Assembly (NCBI RefSeq): GCF_024713975.1
Contig: NC_091104.1
Location: forward strand, 16,325,580-16,389,579
Reading direction: 5' to 3'
Length of the DNA stretch: 64,000 nt
Source of the DNA: Paralichthys olivaceus
Taxonomy: Eukaryota > Chordata > Actinopteri > Pleuronectiformes > Paralichthyidae
In this document: positions 48,466 through 62,900 of the stretch, in pieces
How the letters are laid out: each line of letters opens with the position of its first letter
How positions within the stretch are numbered: the first letter of the stretch is position 1
The notes under the pieces: generated by a model
Told to the model about the DNA's origin: nothing
Seen by the model: only the letters and a program-made list of their open reading frames with translations
The model's database searches: none
Position numbers and translations under genes: made by a program

Positions 48466-50440
48466 CGGGAACGATCTTCCTTTCCTCAGAGCACCGGAAA
48501 GAACCACTCACCCACCCAGCTCGCAGTCTGCCACTGCTTTACCTCTGTTACTCCAATGGTTCTGTCTTGTGTCTGCGGCAAGGAAGTTTCCAGGCATATA
48601 TGTATAGATATATAGGACATTTAGAAGATATGGGATTTAAGAGTTCCTGTGGCCTTTTGTAGAACAGCCAGAACACGTGAGTTACTTGACTTGAGTGTGA
48701 AACCTGCCTTTCCACTCTGAGTGAATACTTTGATTCTTTATTGACACAAATCCCTAATATTATGTTTAACAAGGCTGTTCAGCTATTTTTCTACTATCAG
48801 AAAATATTAAAAAAATGTATCATTTAAAGAATATTAGGTAGTCAAAAACCCCATGGCGTTGGTGTGATTAGTTTCCAGCAATTCTTATAATCGAGCATTG
48901 TTTCTCTGATGTAGTACGTGTAATGGCAAGGAGATATTTATATCCAAGCAGGTATAACTGCTCCATTGCATGCTGTATTGCAAACATTTATTTTGTTTTG
49001 TTTTTGCACTAAGCCTTTTTCAGCTGTTATAGGCTGTTGCTTACCATGGCCAAAAAAACAGATATCCAGATGATCAAGTCGTCCGTCCCAGACTCGGCTG
49101 ACATCTATGGTCTGGAGTGTGGATATCTGGTGTGCCAAAAGTCATTCAGGTCAATGTGTCTGTGCTGGTATGATGTTTATATTTTATCATGTAATTTGTG
49201 GTTGTATGAAAACATAGGACTATGTTAGAGGAGTGTATATTTGAAATCTTGAAAATTATTTATGTATGGGAAAAAAAATGAACCTCTTATCACTCTGGCA
49301 TGCATTGACAGTCTGAGAGATCCATGGCCTTTTAACTTGCTCAGAGGACAGGCTCTGAAGAAACCTCACTATTTCCTTTACCAAGCCGTATTTTAGTATA
49401 TACATGTTACAAAATGTAGGTATTTTGTGTTCAGATTTCTTGACACCTTTAATTTTTCAATGTTTGCTTGCGTGTACGGATATTGTTTTGCAGAGCTAAA
49501 TAATATCTAAATGTATCTTTTTATTTTATTTTACAATCATGCCTCCAGGTCTCCGTAGACACAATGACTGTCCTCCTGACGAAGCTCAACAGATTTTTGT
49601 TCAGCTCATCGAAGCTTAGTTTTTCCGTTATTTTACATTTGATATGGAAAAGTATTGTATATCGTCTTTTTCTGTTTTTTGTTAGACATAAGTTACTGTA
49701 TGGATACCCATACTTTGTAGTGACCACATGTGAACCACCCTTTCTCCACATAGTTTTTGTTTTCTCTGTCACCGTTACACTGAAAAAACAGATGCTCTAA
49801 TGTGGCAAAGAAGAAATACTGAATCATATTAAGTGACTGAGAGCTTTAAATGTCTTGCATCATTACTACTTTTGTGTTATTGAGTAATGAGACACGGTGT
49901 GGCTATCATACAAAGCACAAGGTGATGCCTTTAACACATGCTTGTATTTTATTGTTAAAAATTAGAGGGAAAAAAGGGGATGGGGGTTCTGTGTCGACTG
50001 TAAGCTTTGTAGATAAAGTTGCTTCTCCCTTTTCTGCTTCTTAGGTGGAACTTTTTGGTTCTAATGTCTGATGGGAAGATGTTGTGTCTGCCTTGTCTCA
50101 AAATAGATTTATCTTGTCTGAATGTTGCATCACACACACACACATCCCCTGAGATGCTAATATTGCACAGGGGTAGAATAGGAAATACATCATGTCAGAT
50201 CACTTGTACAGGACTTTGTTCTCGTGCAAATATGTGCAGCGTGTCACTTCAGATATCCTTCGTGGTGTCCAGTTTTATTTTTTATAATAGGTTGGGTACA
50301 AGTAACACTAACTCTCACTTGCACACTACAAATCGAGCGGGAATGACTGTGCATTTTAAAAATTTGGGGAACTAACTTGAAACGGTGGATGTGTGCTGAA
50401 TTGGTGGAAGATTTGCATATGATTAAAGTTGTATCAGCTA
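48466..50440 (+). other. zfyve1: zfyve1 3' UTR, extent uncertain
   Basis: AT-rich, unique sequence without coding features. Possible poly(A) signals are ATTAAA near 48807 and ATTAAA near 50422. A 63-codon ORF at 49037-49228 has no recognisable homology and is probably chance. Confidence 0.4.
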
Positions 50441-50483
50441 CCTTCTGTCATAACACAACATGGCATTGCCTCCCTGTCTTTAG

Positions 50484-50507
50484 TGTGTTTGTGTGTGTGT
50501 GTGTGTT
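50484..50507 (+). repeat. (GT)n microsatellite
   Basis: About ten GT units. Confidence 0.85.
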
Positions 50508-50857
50508 TTATATCGCCCTGTGTCACACCACTTACTGCATGTGGGAGGAATAGATCGTGTGCACGCCTCGCTTCCATTCCTCTCCCAGCATTCCAGCTCC
50601 AAGATAAAGTGAGGGAAGATTACTAGCCCGGTGCTTATTAATGATGATAAATGATTTATAATTATTTTAATAAATAATTACACCAGCTTCTATGTTGATA
50701 ATTCTGTGCCACTCATCCAAAGGTGGGGGGGGGTCTTCACCTGACATGTGACCCAGCTCCAGTGAGGGTCTCTTTAAAGCTGCTGTTATTCACTTGTGCA
50801 CAATTCAAACAGAAGGGAAAACCCTTTAAAATAATTTTGACAGTTTACCCCCGTCAG

Positions 50858-50992
50858 GCCACGCCCCGCCCGCCTGTGCTGCAAACGCATTGGTCCGCGA
50901 ATTCACCCCGAGCGCTGATTGGCCAATTCCCGTAGGTTTCCCTCAGAACTGCAAGACGCCGATATTGCGTTACATGGTAGCAAAATGGCGGC
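50858..50992 (+). promoter_or_regulatory. dpf3: dpf3 proximal promoter
   Basis: GC boxes (CCACGCCCCGCCCGCC, about 50858-50873) are followed by ATTGG at 50889-50893 and a face-to-face pair ATTGG-CCAAT at 50918-50927. AAAATGGCGGC at the start codon matches the YY1 motif. There is no TATA box. CpG-rich sequence continues to about 51620. This is a typical TATA-less CpG-island promoter with a short leader. Confidence 0.6.
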
Positions 50993-53900
50993 TGTCATTC
51001 AGAACCCACTAAAAGCGTAAGTAATTTAGACATTGAGGAAATTGTGAATTATTACTTTGTTGCCAACTCGTGTGTTGCGGACGGCCGCTCGTGCATGTCG
51101 TTTTCCTGTCGTGTGCACGCGTCGCATTGAGCTGTCCATGTTGTATTTAGTGCACTTCTTGCACAGCAAAGTAGCCCCGGCTGCTCACTTCTTTTATTCC
51201 GCGAAGATTTTCGGATCTTTTTAGTCTCTAACATGTGCTGCCTGACATTTCCCCCGCACCGGAGGAGCCTCTCCCCGTCACGGGTTTGCACCGAACCCAG
51301 GAGAGTGTCGTCCTCCCCCGGGTTGTAAATTTATTTTGAGGGGAAAAGCTGTCGACAGCGTGGCTGATAGTCTGCGGAGCCGCCGCCGCACCGAATCGGT
51401 AAAAGTCGATCCCCCCTCCTCCTCCTCCTCCGAGCTCGGTGGCGGAACATCGGCTGACATTCCAAAAGTGGTTTCCAGTCGGCGTGAAATGTCGACATGT
51501 CAACTTTGGCTTCCTCCGAGCGCAGACGTGGTCGGGACGCGGCGGAGCGAAGGGGGGAGGCATTTTGTGTTCGCACGCTTTGCTGCTGGCGAAAACGACT
51601 AAAAAGTGTCAGCGGCGGTGTGAGTCCGCCGGTGGAAATAGGCTCCAGCAGCCCGTGCAATGGTCACCTCTGTCCCTCAACTTCACTGAAACGCTCCACC
51701 TCATTTCCCTTTCGTTTCTCCTTTGTTCCCCTTGTTGTTCCACCAATTCCTCTGGTGGACGTGTTACTGTAAGTTGCACACAGCTCGCCTCCTCCCCGGG
51801 TTCATTTCACATGGTGACCAGGTCGTTTATCTTTTAAAACGCACAATACATTGAGCTGGACGTGTCAGGTAGTGATGGCACTGGTGATGGGCTGTAATGT
51901 GGCTCACCATGGCTCTGTGGGACTGTGTGTGTGTGTGTGTGAGGATTTCTCTGCTGTGCCTTTAAGTGGAGGAGTGCTGGAGATTAGCCTGGTCCAGGAT
52001 CGTGGGCCCATCTGTCAGAGAGATGCTCCGACAGGGAGGAAGTGTCAGGCACAAGCAGGAGAACCATCTGCTCCTCCACAGAGGTACCCTGGCACCTCCG
52101 TGGACCGTAGCATGAGGAGTGGACCACACAACACCATGGCACCCTTGCATCTCCCACTCATGTTATTACTGCACCTATAGGAGTTGATGCAGGAGAAATC
52201 AGAAGGATGTTTTTTAATGTCTGATTGGTGCATGAGCGTTTTCTTTTCATTGCACATTGCTATTTTCTGCTAAGCGAGAGCTTTACAGTACAAGTTGCAT
52301 TTACCCATTCATACGCTATCGGTTCAACTGTCAGGGGCCATTCGGTTCACGTTGGACTACGGATCGGAGGAGCTTGGGATTGAACCCCCTACCTCCTGGT
52401 TAGTGGACAGCTGTCCAACTGATCTCTATTAAAAGATTCTGCATGTGAATATGTAGATTTTGGGGCCAGAAGCTTCCTGGTTTCTTTTTCTAGTTTGACC
52501 AATCACCTATTGAGCAAGCTCAGGTTGTTAGTAGGTAAACAGTCTGTGTGGAGCGCCTTTTTGATTTATCTGCATCTGAATGCAGATAGCTGTTAATAGA
52601 GATTAGCCAAAATGTCGTCTGGACCTGAAATACCTGTATCACTGTTTGTGTTTTGTTTGGCAAATTTGTCAGCAGACGAGAGCCGATTGCCCAACTACTA
52701 GCCAAAGACTATTCATCTTTAAATGATTATGTTGGCCTTACGTCCTCCTTTACTTCTGTGATAGTCAGTGATGACTAAGGAGTCACAGCGGCTGTATGTC
52801 CTTTTACAAGACAACTTTCTCCTTCCTTCATCCACCTGCACATTCTTTATATGAGTTGACTGATGCTGCTTGCACTTCTCATGCAGTGTCCCTGCCTTCG
52901 CAATTGTTTACCCATCATTGAATGACAGGATATGACCGCAGCGTCCCTCTACAGGCACATGCACAGCAAAGTGACGCAGCTGATGTTAAAGTGTTTGATG
53001 TAATTGTGAACTATCATTATGTCCTGTATCACGTACTTTCCCTTATTACTGGAAAGAGCATTTCATTATTACCTCATTGGATCGTTCCCCCTCTCTTGCG
53101 TCCCAACCAGCTCTGTCGGGCGTCTGCTGTCAAGCTGCTGTTTCATCTCAGAGACGTTTTAGCATTCTGATGTGAAATGTCTCCTCACTATAAGCTGTGC
53201 TTAATGAAGTGTTTCAGTCTGCTATCATTAGCCTCTGTCTCGGGTTTCTGACTTCATTTCACAAGTTTGTCAGATTATAATTATACATACTTGACACTAA
53301 TTGGATGTCACTCCTGTGGACCAGTTTGACCTTTTTTTTGTATTAAATTGATTCACTGAGAAATGAAATGCCGGATTTGACTTTGTTGTGGAGATGTGGC
53401 GTCAAATGAGGCTGCAGCGTGCAAGTCCGTGCACGTCTGTGTGAGGTCCATCCCTCTCGTCTGAGCATTGTGATAGGAGGACGGTAATCTCCAGAATCTG
53501 CTGATTAAAATGGAGTCTGGAATATTTAATTAATAAGGAAGCTTATAGAGCTGCTCATTAAATTTTTAGCCACAGCTGGAGGTTTCTACAGGTTGGACTC
53601 ATCTTCCTGGTCCTTCCCCCAATTATCTGCTACCCTGCCACTGGTGTTGAGAAACCTACACTTTGAGTGAGTCAGGCTCTTTATTGGCTCTTGAATGTGA
53701 TGGTGTATGGTCTGGTTGTACTCCTGCCCTCAGACTGACGTTCTGATTGGTGCAATCAGAGGTGGCTGAAAGGATGCAGTCACTCTATACGACCTCCTCC
53801 CCCAGCTCTTGTTATGTGGTAGCTGTAGCTTCCTGTAAAACAGATGTGCACCTGCAGATGTGAAAACCCTCCTGAACAGAGCATATGTTTTTCTAGATCA

Positions 53901-56900
53901 TCGTGAATCTCCTGAACGCTGGCCTGTGCTAAAGTATATAGGAGTTTTAGCGTGGCAACACAATGCGAGCTGCTCTACTGTAAACCCAAATTTTGTCATT
54001 AGATATGCAAAACAGGCATTGACACGTGCTCGCATTACGGCCGCAACCATGTGACACAGTGAACCGTTGACAGGAACACGTTGATAGCGGAGGCCCCCGC
54101 TGGCCACAAGACTTGCTTTTTGTTTTTCGCCCTCGTGCACACTCTCACCTTCTCTACTCAACTGGAAGATATAGAGGGTGTGTGCCACATACTGTACCTC
54201 TGAGACACCTTTAGTTAAGGTCTGAAACATGTGAAATCAGAAGGTTTCTAGTTTACTCTGAGTCCTTGAGTCTGCAGTATTTTGTCACCATCTGACAGGG
54301 TTAAAGGTATTACACATAATGTCTAAGTTATTGTTGTATATATTTTGTTGAGTTGTGTACTGCATGTCATTTTGTAACGCAAATGTCATTTCATTCTTTG
54401 TAACTGTGCAATGGTGTTGTTTCCTCTTTGTTTGTGTCTCAGTGTTGTGGTCAGAAATGTACTTTTTATCATTTCAAGCCACTTTTTTAAAACACACTTT
54501 TTATGTATTGGTAGTTTTAAACTATATTTTAAGATGAGATGGACAGATGAAGGATTTTAGTCGTCTGGTTCTAAAGCTACCAGCTCAGCTCACAGCCCCT
54601 CTGTGTATTATTCTTTTTTTTTTTTTTACTGGTTGTAATCATCAGGTCCATTTGATTCGCAGAGGGTTACACCGTTGCAGATTATTTGTCTCCAGCTATA
54701 AACTTCCTGAACGATTAACACTGAAGGAATCATAAACGGGAGAAGCTGACTGCAATGGTGGTCAATTCGCATGATTCCATGCTACTTAGCACTACTTCAT
54801 ACTTTGTCTATTTCATATAGGTTTGGTCGAAAGAAAACTACATATTGTGCACTGATATTCATTTTCCTGGTTTATCATAAACCACATTTCTGGTGTCTTG
54901 AAATGATTAAGAGAAGAAGGAGACAAAATATCCTGGATACAAATGGCGCTATGTTTTCGTTTGGAGCCAGAGTCTATGTAGTAGCATTCAGGAGATGGGG
55001 CGGTGGGAACATGTGCTCGACCAATCCCGAGTCAGACTCAGCTGTCAATCATGCCCTTTAACCCTGTTTTTATAGCATCAAATGAGCTATTAAAACCAGA
55101 CTTACCAGAAAACTGAACTCTTGAACAAACATTAGTGTGACGAGAGCTATCTAAAATGACAGAACCCATCCAGAATAACTGCTTGACGTTTTAATTCGTC
55201 CATGTCCCGTCAGGGGACAATCACCACTGCAGCCAACCACCAGGGGGCAATTGAGATTATTTGGCTTGACATAGTTTCATTTTAATTTATCACATAGCCC
55301 AAGACATAAGGAACCACTGATATAAACGTTTGTTTTTTGGTGGTAACTCAAAGGGAGTTTTGTCAAAGTAATAGTAACAAAGCTAATGCAAGTAAAGAAG
55401 ATCAAAGTTGAACCAGAAAGCTGGTCTGTAGTCCATTTGTGATGGAGAAAGTTTCAGTGGTTGGTGCATGTCTGTGCCTAAGGAAGATATGACTCCCTCT
55501 CGCTTCCTGTGTTGTCACACGTCTGGGTCTCATCACTCATTACAAGTGTCGGAGAGATCTCTCACCTAAGCCAGCACACCTGCTGCTCGGGCCGCCAGAT
55601 TCTGTGACGGAGAGCGTGCCATGTTGCCACACAGACGGGCTTCACTCACCAGAAGACTTTCAGTACATATACTTTCTCTTTCACCCTCTACCTGCTCATC
55701 CCCCACCTCCAAGCCCCCCACCACACTCTGTTGGACTCGAGTAAGTTTCTTGGCACCTGCCGGTGAGCGTGCCATCGTAGTGGGCTTCAGGGAGCATTTA
55801 CAGTGGGTCTGTTTTTAGTAAGCTGATATGTTACAAAGCTTCTCTTCAGGAAAGTGTGTTGACATCGGGGAATGGCAGTGAGGCAAACGGGTTAGCTTGA
55901 CGCAGATGTCAAAGATGTCCCACCTGTTTTTGAGTATAGTTGAGATTACCTTGAGCCAGATTACCTTGAAACTTGGAAGGATGTGATATGGGTTTGGGAA
56001 TCATCCATTACATTTTGGTTTGGATCGAGGATTTTTTCCCCCACTGTATTTAACATTGTTTTTTTTACATTTTTGAGAATTTTTCAAGAAATAATGCAGA
56101 TTCTCATTAAAAAAACAGCCATGTGTAGGGTCCGAATATCTATGAACAGGTGAAATGTATGATTTGGCTTTTGCAAATCTAAATTTATATTTTTACTGGG
56201 TGACAGTTACTGTAGGGTAACGAATATTCCTTTAAACAATATCAAATAATGGATATTTTGCCAGTGTTTAATGTTTTGTGTTCCAATTACAGAATAAGTC
56301 TGTGTACATGGTTTGTGTCTGATCACAATATAATAAGGCAAATCAGCCTTTGTGGAGGTATGCGCTCTCCAAGTGCCCTCTTAGTTGCTCTTGTAAAGAT
56401 TCCTGTCTCTTAAAACCTGAGAAAGCTGGATGACATCTTTACAAGGTAGACCTGTTATAGTGTGATTATTGCCTACAATAAAGCTGCTACCTTGGTGCGG
56501 TTGTAACACGCTGAAGAGAAAGCAACGACCCATATTTATTAGTCATAATCTGCTCTTAAGTGCTCAACCTCTCTTCTCACCATCTTGTCTTCTGAACTCT
56601 GCTGTCTTGTTGTTTTTATTTTTCTCTCTCTTGCTCAAACACCTTTCCACCCCTCCCTGCGCTCACTCTGTACCTGTGACTGTTTACTCTTCTCACCCAC
56701 ACTGAAATGAAGCCTCCCTTTCCCAGGAAGCCTCACACACTGTGGCTTTGTCTGGGCTTTTGTGCGGGACAGCATTCCTAACAGGGCTGTTCATCTGTTG
56801 GACGTCATCTCATGGAGGGTTAGGGGTAAAGACAAACTTAAAGAAAAAGTGCGAGGGAGAGAAAGCAGGAGTGCAGGATCTGGAAGACGCTGACAAATCA

Positions 56901-59900
56901 GCCTCCCATCTCCTCCACCTCTAGTTTAAGATTCCAGGCTTGACTCGCAGCCCGCAGCTCATTAGTTTCACTTCAAAATGGCCGCCTTCCTAATGTTGTA
57001 ATTGAGAACATGTGGGGGAACTTTATAATGCGGATGTGGAGATGTTTGAGCTTGAAGAACCAGTTGCTACAGTATTATTTGCCCTGTCTGCTCTATGATA
57101 AAACAGCACATGTACAAGTACCTTACCGAGATTTTGAAGTTGAAGCATTTACCATCATCTTTGATGTCGTCAAATTAGAACCTGCCCTTGTACTAGACAC
57201 TCTGCTGAGATTAATTAAGTAGGCTAATTACCATACCAGGCGTGTGGCACCGATCGAGGGCTTGAATGTGAAATATCCTCCCCCATTTCACTCTGAATAT
57301 TAACTCTGACACCCTAAGGGACTGACAAAATCTCAGTGGCATCAAGAAAAGTGGAACTCAAGTGTGGAGTCTTTGCTGCTCGCTGGTCAGAGGAGCGAGT
57401 TGCATGTCAGGCTGCGGATTCAGTGTTGTCATGATAATCTAACCCGCCAGCGCAGCTCACAGCCAATCGAGAATCGGATCAGACAAAGAGCCCACAGAGG
57501 TAATAATATGTTTAACCTCAGGAGTGGGAGCAGTAGAGTGACTGCACTGTTGTAACTGGGTTTCTTTTTTCTTTCTACATATTTTTACCTAATGGAAAGC
57601 TAGAAAGAGGACAGAGAGACTTAGCAGACTTGTCAGTTTGATACTTACATTGAACAGGACTGATTAGATGGCAGATACTAGCAGCATTATTTTGGTTTCG
57701 GAGGTTTTCCAATCTTACAGTATTACTCTTTGTTCAAAGAAGCAACTGTTATTTATTTCCTTATACTATTGTTTTGATCTGCTTTCAGTCATCTTGTAGC
57801 AAAATAAATCAATTTTCAGACGTACACAGAAGCTAGAACACTAGAAAGCTAGACATTTTCTGAAGAGGCTATATGAAAAGACAGAAATGTCCAAGTCAGT
57901 TGCTCTGGACATTTACTTCCAGCGCATTATCAAAATGTCAGAGTGAGCTCATGTGAGAGTAAGGCAGGACGGTGAGCGAGCAGTGTTGATGACGAATCTA
58001 ACGCACAACAGACGCAGTAGAGGTGCCATACATGTCACAAAAATGTCCAGAGTTTCCGGAAAGCGGTATAACTGATTCACTGATCTAGCTGTGTCGACCA
58101 GTGATGACCACATCATTCAGGGTCACTGACCTCTGCTGCTATTGTTGCTCCCCCCCGGCAGGTTGGGCGACCAATTCTATAAGGAGGCCATCGAGCAGTG
58201 TCGCAGCTACAATGCCCGCCTGTGTGCTGAACGCAGCGTCCGCCTGCCATTCCTCGACTCACAAACCGGTGTGGCCCAGAACAACTGCTACATCTGGATG
58301 GAGCGGCACCACCGTAGCCCTGGTGGGCAAACACACACATACACAGAGTTGTATTTGGTCCATTATGCTTGTAAAATAGTGTCTGCATCTACGTTATGTA
58401 AGAATATTGACAAGGGTTTCAAATAATTATTTTCATTATTGATTAATCTTTGGATTGCTTTTTCACTCAGTTGTTAAGTCAATAAAATGCTACTTGCAAT
58501 TATACCACAATCCAAGGTGACCTTTTTAAACCTATTATTTTAATCAGTTATCTGATCCCAAAAGATATTCACTTTAGATGGTCAAATTGAGACAACTAGT
58601 AGATAGACAGAAAATTTGCTGTTAAGAAATTTGATCATCAGTAGAGCCCGGCATATTTTTGGGGGGGCCGGTACCAATGAAGGGTTAAAACATTTGAGAT
58701 ATATTGGACGATGTATAAATTGGCGATGATTCCTAAAATGTCATTATCAATGCTTATGACAAAGAAATGTAATTGATGCTTGATATTTAACAGTTTAACC
58801 ATATTATCAATAACTAAATAAATAAATAGAAAACACAAATGCAATGGAATAGAACTTGAACTAAGAAAATAATTTCTGAAACATAAGTCCACATATTTTC
58901 GGCTGTTCATTCTGTAAAACAAGCGTGATATATATCTGTCAGAGGCTAACATCAGTGGGTATTATCAGCAAAAAGTCAAGCTTTAATTATCAGTTGATCC
59001 TTGAAGTTGATCATTTTTGCCTTAATGTAGGTGTTTTCTACTTTTATATTACACGAAGGGTTGGGCGATAAAACGATTTTTGCAAAATAACTTTCCCCAA
59101 TAGAAACATGAGACATGGTTGATACAACTTCAATAGAACTCATTCGTTCCATGTTTTGACAGACAACACCAACAGCCAGTGATAATGAGAATAATGCCAA
59201 ATCAGGTTAGGTGGACACACACAGCAAAGAGCATAAGAGGAGCAGCAGGCAGCAGCAGGCAGCAGCAGCACACATGCTACTGTTTAGGCTACCGCGCGAT
59301 ATAAAAGAGAAAATGAAGAGACAAATGTTCACGAAAACTTGAGCGACAGCATTACAGAAGAAGACACCACTATAGACACAGACCAAGGGTCAAAAGACGA
59401 AGACATTTGTTGAAAAGAAGGGTCCGAGGAATTCTGGTAGTGTGGAGATATTTAAAGTCCAATAAGTAGCAGACTAGCGTGCACTGCAAATTGTGTCGAG
59501 AGCATGTTCTAACAAAGACAGGTAATACCACGGATCCTTTTTATCATCTGAAGCAGAAATGACAAAAATAGTGATTTGATTAATATCTTGATATACTGTA
59601 TATCGATATCAACTGATATGAAAAAAAATTATTGTGACAAGGTATTTTCCATATCGCCCAGCCCTATATGATTGTAAGTTGAATATTATTATGTTCTGGA
59701 TCGTTGGTCAGACAAAACAAATTGTCTATTTGGCAAAATAAGTAGTAAAGCTATATTAAACATTTTAATCAGTGTCTCAAGAGATGAAATTGTTGTTGTA
59801 TTTCTGTTATCATGCAGGGGTTTCAGCTGGGCAGATGTACACGTACCCCGCCCGCTGCTGGAGAAAGAAAAGACGGCTGCACAATGCCACGGATCCCCGT

Positions 59901-62900
59901 CTGGGCATCTATGGTCTGCAGCTCGGTAAGACCCTACGTTGTCCTTAAACTACCTGTCCATCGCTTCCTGCTCCTCTCACTTTCTCTTCCTGCTCAGCCA
60001 TCTCTCTCTCCCTCTCACTCCCTCGTCTCCCACCCACCTCCTTCAGCTCATGTGATTACTGGTGATGATCTGGAATAATCTCGCTAAAAGCATATCACTC
60101 TGTCTCCACACACTGAGCAGAACAGGCTGCCAGTCATTTTTCAGAGGATGAAATGTGGCTGTGTTCACCCCAGCTGGTAAACTTGTTTTGTGAGAAGTAG
60201 AACATGTAATTAGATTTGCCACTGCTGGGAGCTGCCAGACAGAGTTCGGCCACTGAAGACAGTATTTAATAAATGTTATTGAATGTAGTTTGGCTTTTCT
60301 CGGGCTGCCACTTGAAACCGCTCACTCAAAACGTTTACGCTCTCGTCTACAGTACATTCTCCCTGTATCTTATTTTCTACTTACCACCTCCCTTGCTGAT
60401 TGGTTTTGTCTCTTTCCCTCTGGCAGGTCCTCCATCCGTCTCTATAAATTGCGGTGCCGCCTGTGTGTGTTTTGTGGCCAGTGATCCTGAGCTTGAATAA
60501 CTGTGCCCAAGGCTTGTATACCCACTGGGATGCTGTGCTATCTTAATGAACATGGCAACAGAGAGAAATATAATGTTACATGTTTGAATTTGTATTAGTT
60601 TCGGTTCATTCTTGAATTATGTGGTGAAAGGACAAATGTTTGGGAAGTAGAGAAAGTAAGACAGAGGAAAAGAGCCTGGAAAGAGAAAACAAGATGGATA
60701 GATAGCGTAGAAAAAGAGAGGATAGAACCAAGCCTTTGTTTCCCAAACACATCCCATTGTAGTCTATTGTTTTCCACTGAGCTGGCGCTCGCAAAGACCC
60801 CGCCACCACCACCACCGCCACCCTGCTGTCCCTTCCCTTCTCCAACAACAGTCGGTTGTATGTGCCGTCTGTCAGCGCCAATCAGAGGGGAAACATACCC
60901 TGATTTAACCTGGCGTCTCTTGTACAGAGCATGTCCTGCAGCTGGCCAGAGGTGCCCAGCACAGGGCAGCAGCCAGACTCTGTCTCGCTGCCTCGGCAAG
61001 CTCGTCTAACTCATGGTGTGCTAGAGACTGGGGCTGCATGCAGAATCAGCTCCCTGCTGCAGGCTGCTGCTGGCTCTATTTTTAGCCCCCCAGCTCCCAT
61101 GGGTTGGGAGGGAGGGAAGCGGTGGTGTGTGTGGGGGGGGGTCTGTCTCGTCGCGGAGAGTTGAAAGTCAACGTGTGCAGACACAATGGTTAGGGGCTGC
61201 CGCCACATGGTGGAGGGGCCCATTTTAGAGAAGCGTGTTGGATGTGCTTGTCACGCCTACCTCTTGTGTCTGCCTCTTATACCTATGCAGTGCTCTGTAG
61301 CTTCTGCACTTCTTGTTCGATATTCTGCAGAAGTCTTTCTAGTGGGCGCAGTGGTGAGATGAAGGAAGATAGAAGGCTGCAGTCAGAGGGGCTTTGAAGT
61401 GTGTCTTCTTTTCAAACATCCACAGAGCAGCTGCATGATCACGAAGCTCTGTGGAGAGGAGATTCTGTAAATAAGACGTGCGGATCTGACCGACTGTCGA
61501 AGCTTTTATTTGTTCTGTTTTGTCAACTTGCTTCCCTCCTACACTGTTTGTTTATGTCTTCCGCTCCCTGTAGAAGGAGATATCTGCATGATGCGCTCAG
61601 GTTAAAGTGATAAGCCACTCAACTACACTGCACCTCAGAAATTCCTGTGGACAAAGTCAGCCTACATGGTGCAGCGTTACTGAAAACTCAACAATGACGA
61701 TGCTTTCTCTTTTAGAATGAAACCATATGCCTTGTCAGTTATATAGTGCTGTGAAGATAGTTGTCATGACATTCTCTTCCAGGCAAAACAAGTGACAGCT
61801 GATATAACAAACAGTTGCTCCAGCAATTTGCCACATGCTTTTATTATGACTAGTGTGAGAGGAAGATGATAATAGAAATATGCTTATGGAATGCTGCTCA
61901 TGTAGCTCATATTGTAGTGCTGGTTCTTGTCACAGTTACAGTGTTTGATTGTGCTGCAGAAGAAGAACAGCATATGTCAAGGCTCAGATGAAAAGAGATA
62001 TGTTGGTTTCAAACGATCCAATCGCTACTGCCCTCATACTATTGTGTCCTTCACATTGACATGGTTGCTAAGCACTACATCCACTAGATGGCAGTGCAGA
62101 GATTTTGACAACAAACGTGACATGGAGGAAGTTGTGATAATGTTCTCAGAACCTTCTCAGAATGAGACAAAAGCAGCTGTTTGTCTCTGTGCTTGGGCAA
62201 AGTATCATCATATAAATATATATAGTTCCTTAACAAGTAGATCTCACCTCAAAAAGTTCCGTAATTTTGTTTATATTTCCTCCACATGCCTTATGGCAGT
62301 CTTGCCTAAACTATTAGCTACACTGCCCCCCAAGACTTCCGGTGGAACTGCTCTGTTTCGCTTGCTTTCAGAAGACCTGCACCAATTGACCTGCCAAACT
62401 GAACGCTGAGTATGAACAGAAAGCTCCATCTGTTTGAATGTATTAGGAGTGAAATTTCTCTTCCAATCTGTACGATCGTGGAGGTAAATGAAACATTCAC
62501 CTCCTATGGCGAAGCAAATCGCAGCATGGCTTCAGGTAAAGTTCAAATTCAGTGAACTTCGACCTAGGTCTGGGCATTATGACTCCAAATCAATATCACG
62601 ATAATGTTTTACCTTGATTAATGAACAATTATTTTAAGCCATATATATATATATATATATAAAAATACACCTTGCGTTATAAAATAAATACTTAACTCAT
62701 GTTTTGTTGAGTCATCATGTGTTACTTGTTTTTGTGCAGACGGCAGCCTCATGTCCAAGGACACCTTACCCACTCAGAGCACCACACTGGAGGCTCTGCT
62801 GCGAGGAGAGGGTCTAGACAAGAGGAACGCTAAGAATGACGAGGAGAGTCTGCTGGAGATCCAGGTTGGTGTGTGTGGTGTGTGTTGTTCTGGTTAAGCT

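Larger units (their letters stand above)
51017..58161 (+). other. dpf3 intron 1
   Basis: A 7.1-kb intron. Its first 600 bases are CpG-rich, with a CCT run near 51416-51432. The remainder holds a GT microsatellite, fragments of dispersed repeats (52.26, 55.2 and 55.95 kb), poly-T near 54610 and otherwise unique AT-rich DNA. No nested gene is recognised on either strand. Confidence 0.7.

Noticed and set aside
49037-49228. 63-codon frame starting MAKKTDIQMIK in the zfyve1 3' region
   Set aside because: Short, no homology, and it lies in the probable 3' UTR; judged chance.
58620-58990. Second transposon in dpf3 intron 2
   Set aside because: GAGCCCGGCATATTTT and the AT-rich body vaguely recall a hAT-like fish element, but I found no matching opposite terminus or coding remnant.
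60595-60999. 134-codon frame on the - strand with a poly-Gly stretch
   Set aside because: The glycine run comes from a CCACCACCACC simple repeat; no domain is present and it lies inside dpf3 intron 3.
61927-62409. 160-codon open frame inside dpf3 intron 3
   Set aside because: No homology recognised, and the residue pattern is not protein-like. It lies in an intron with nearby transposon remnants.
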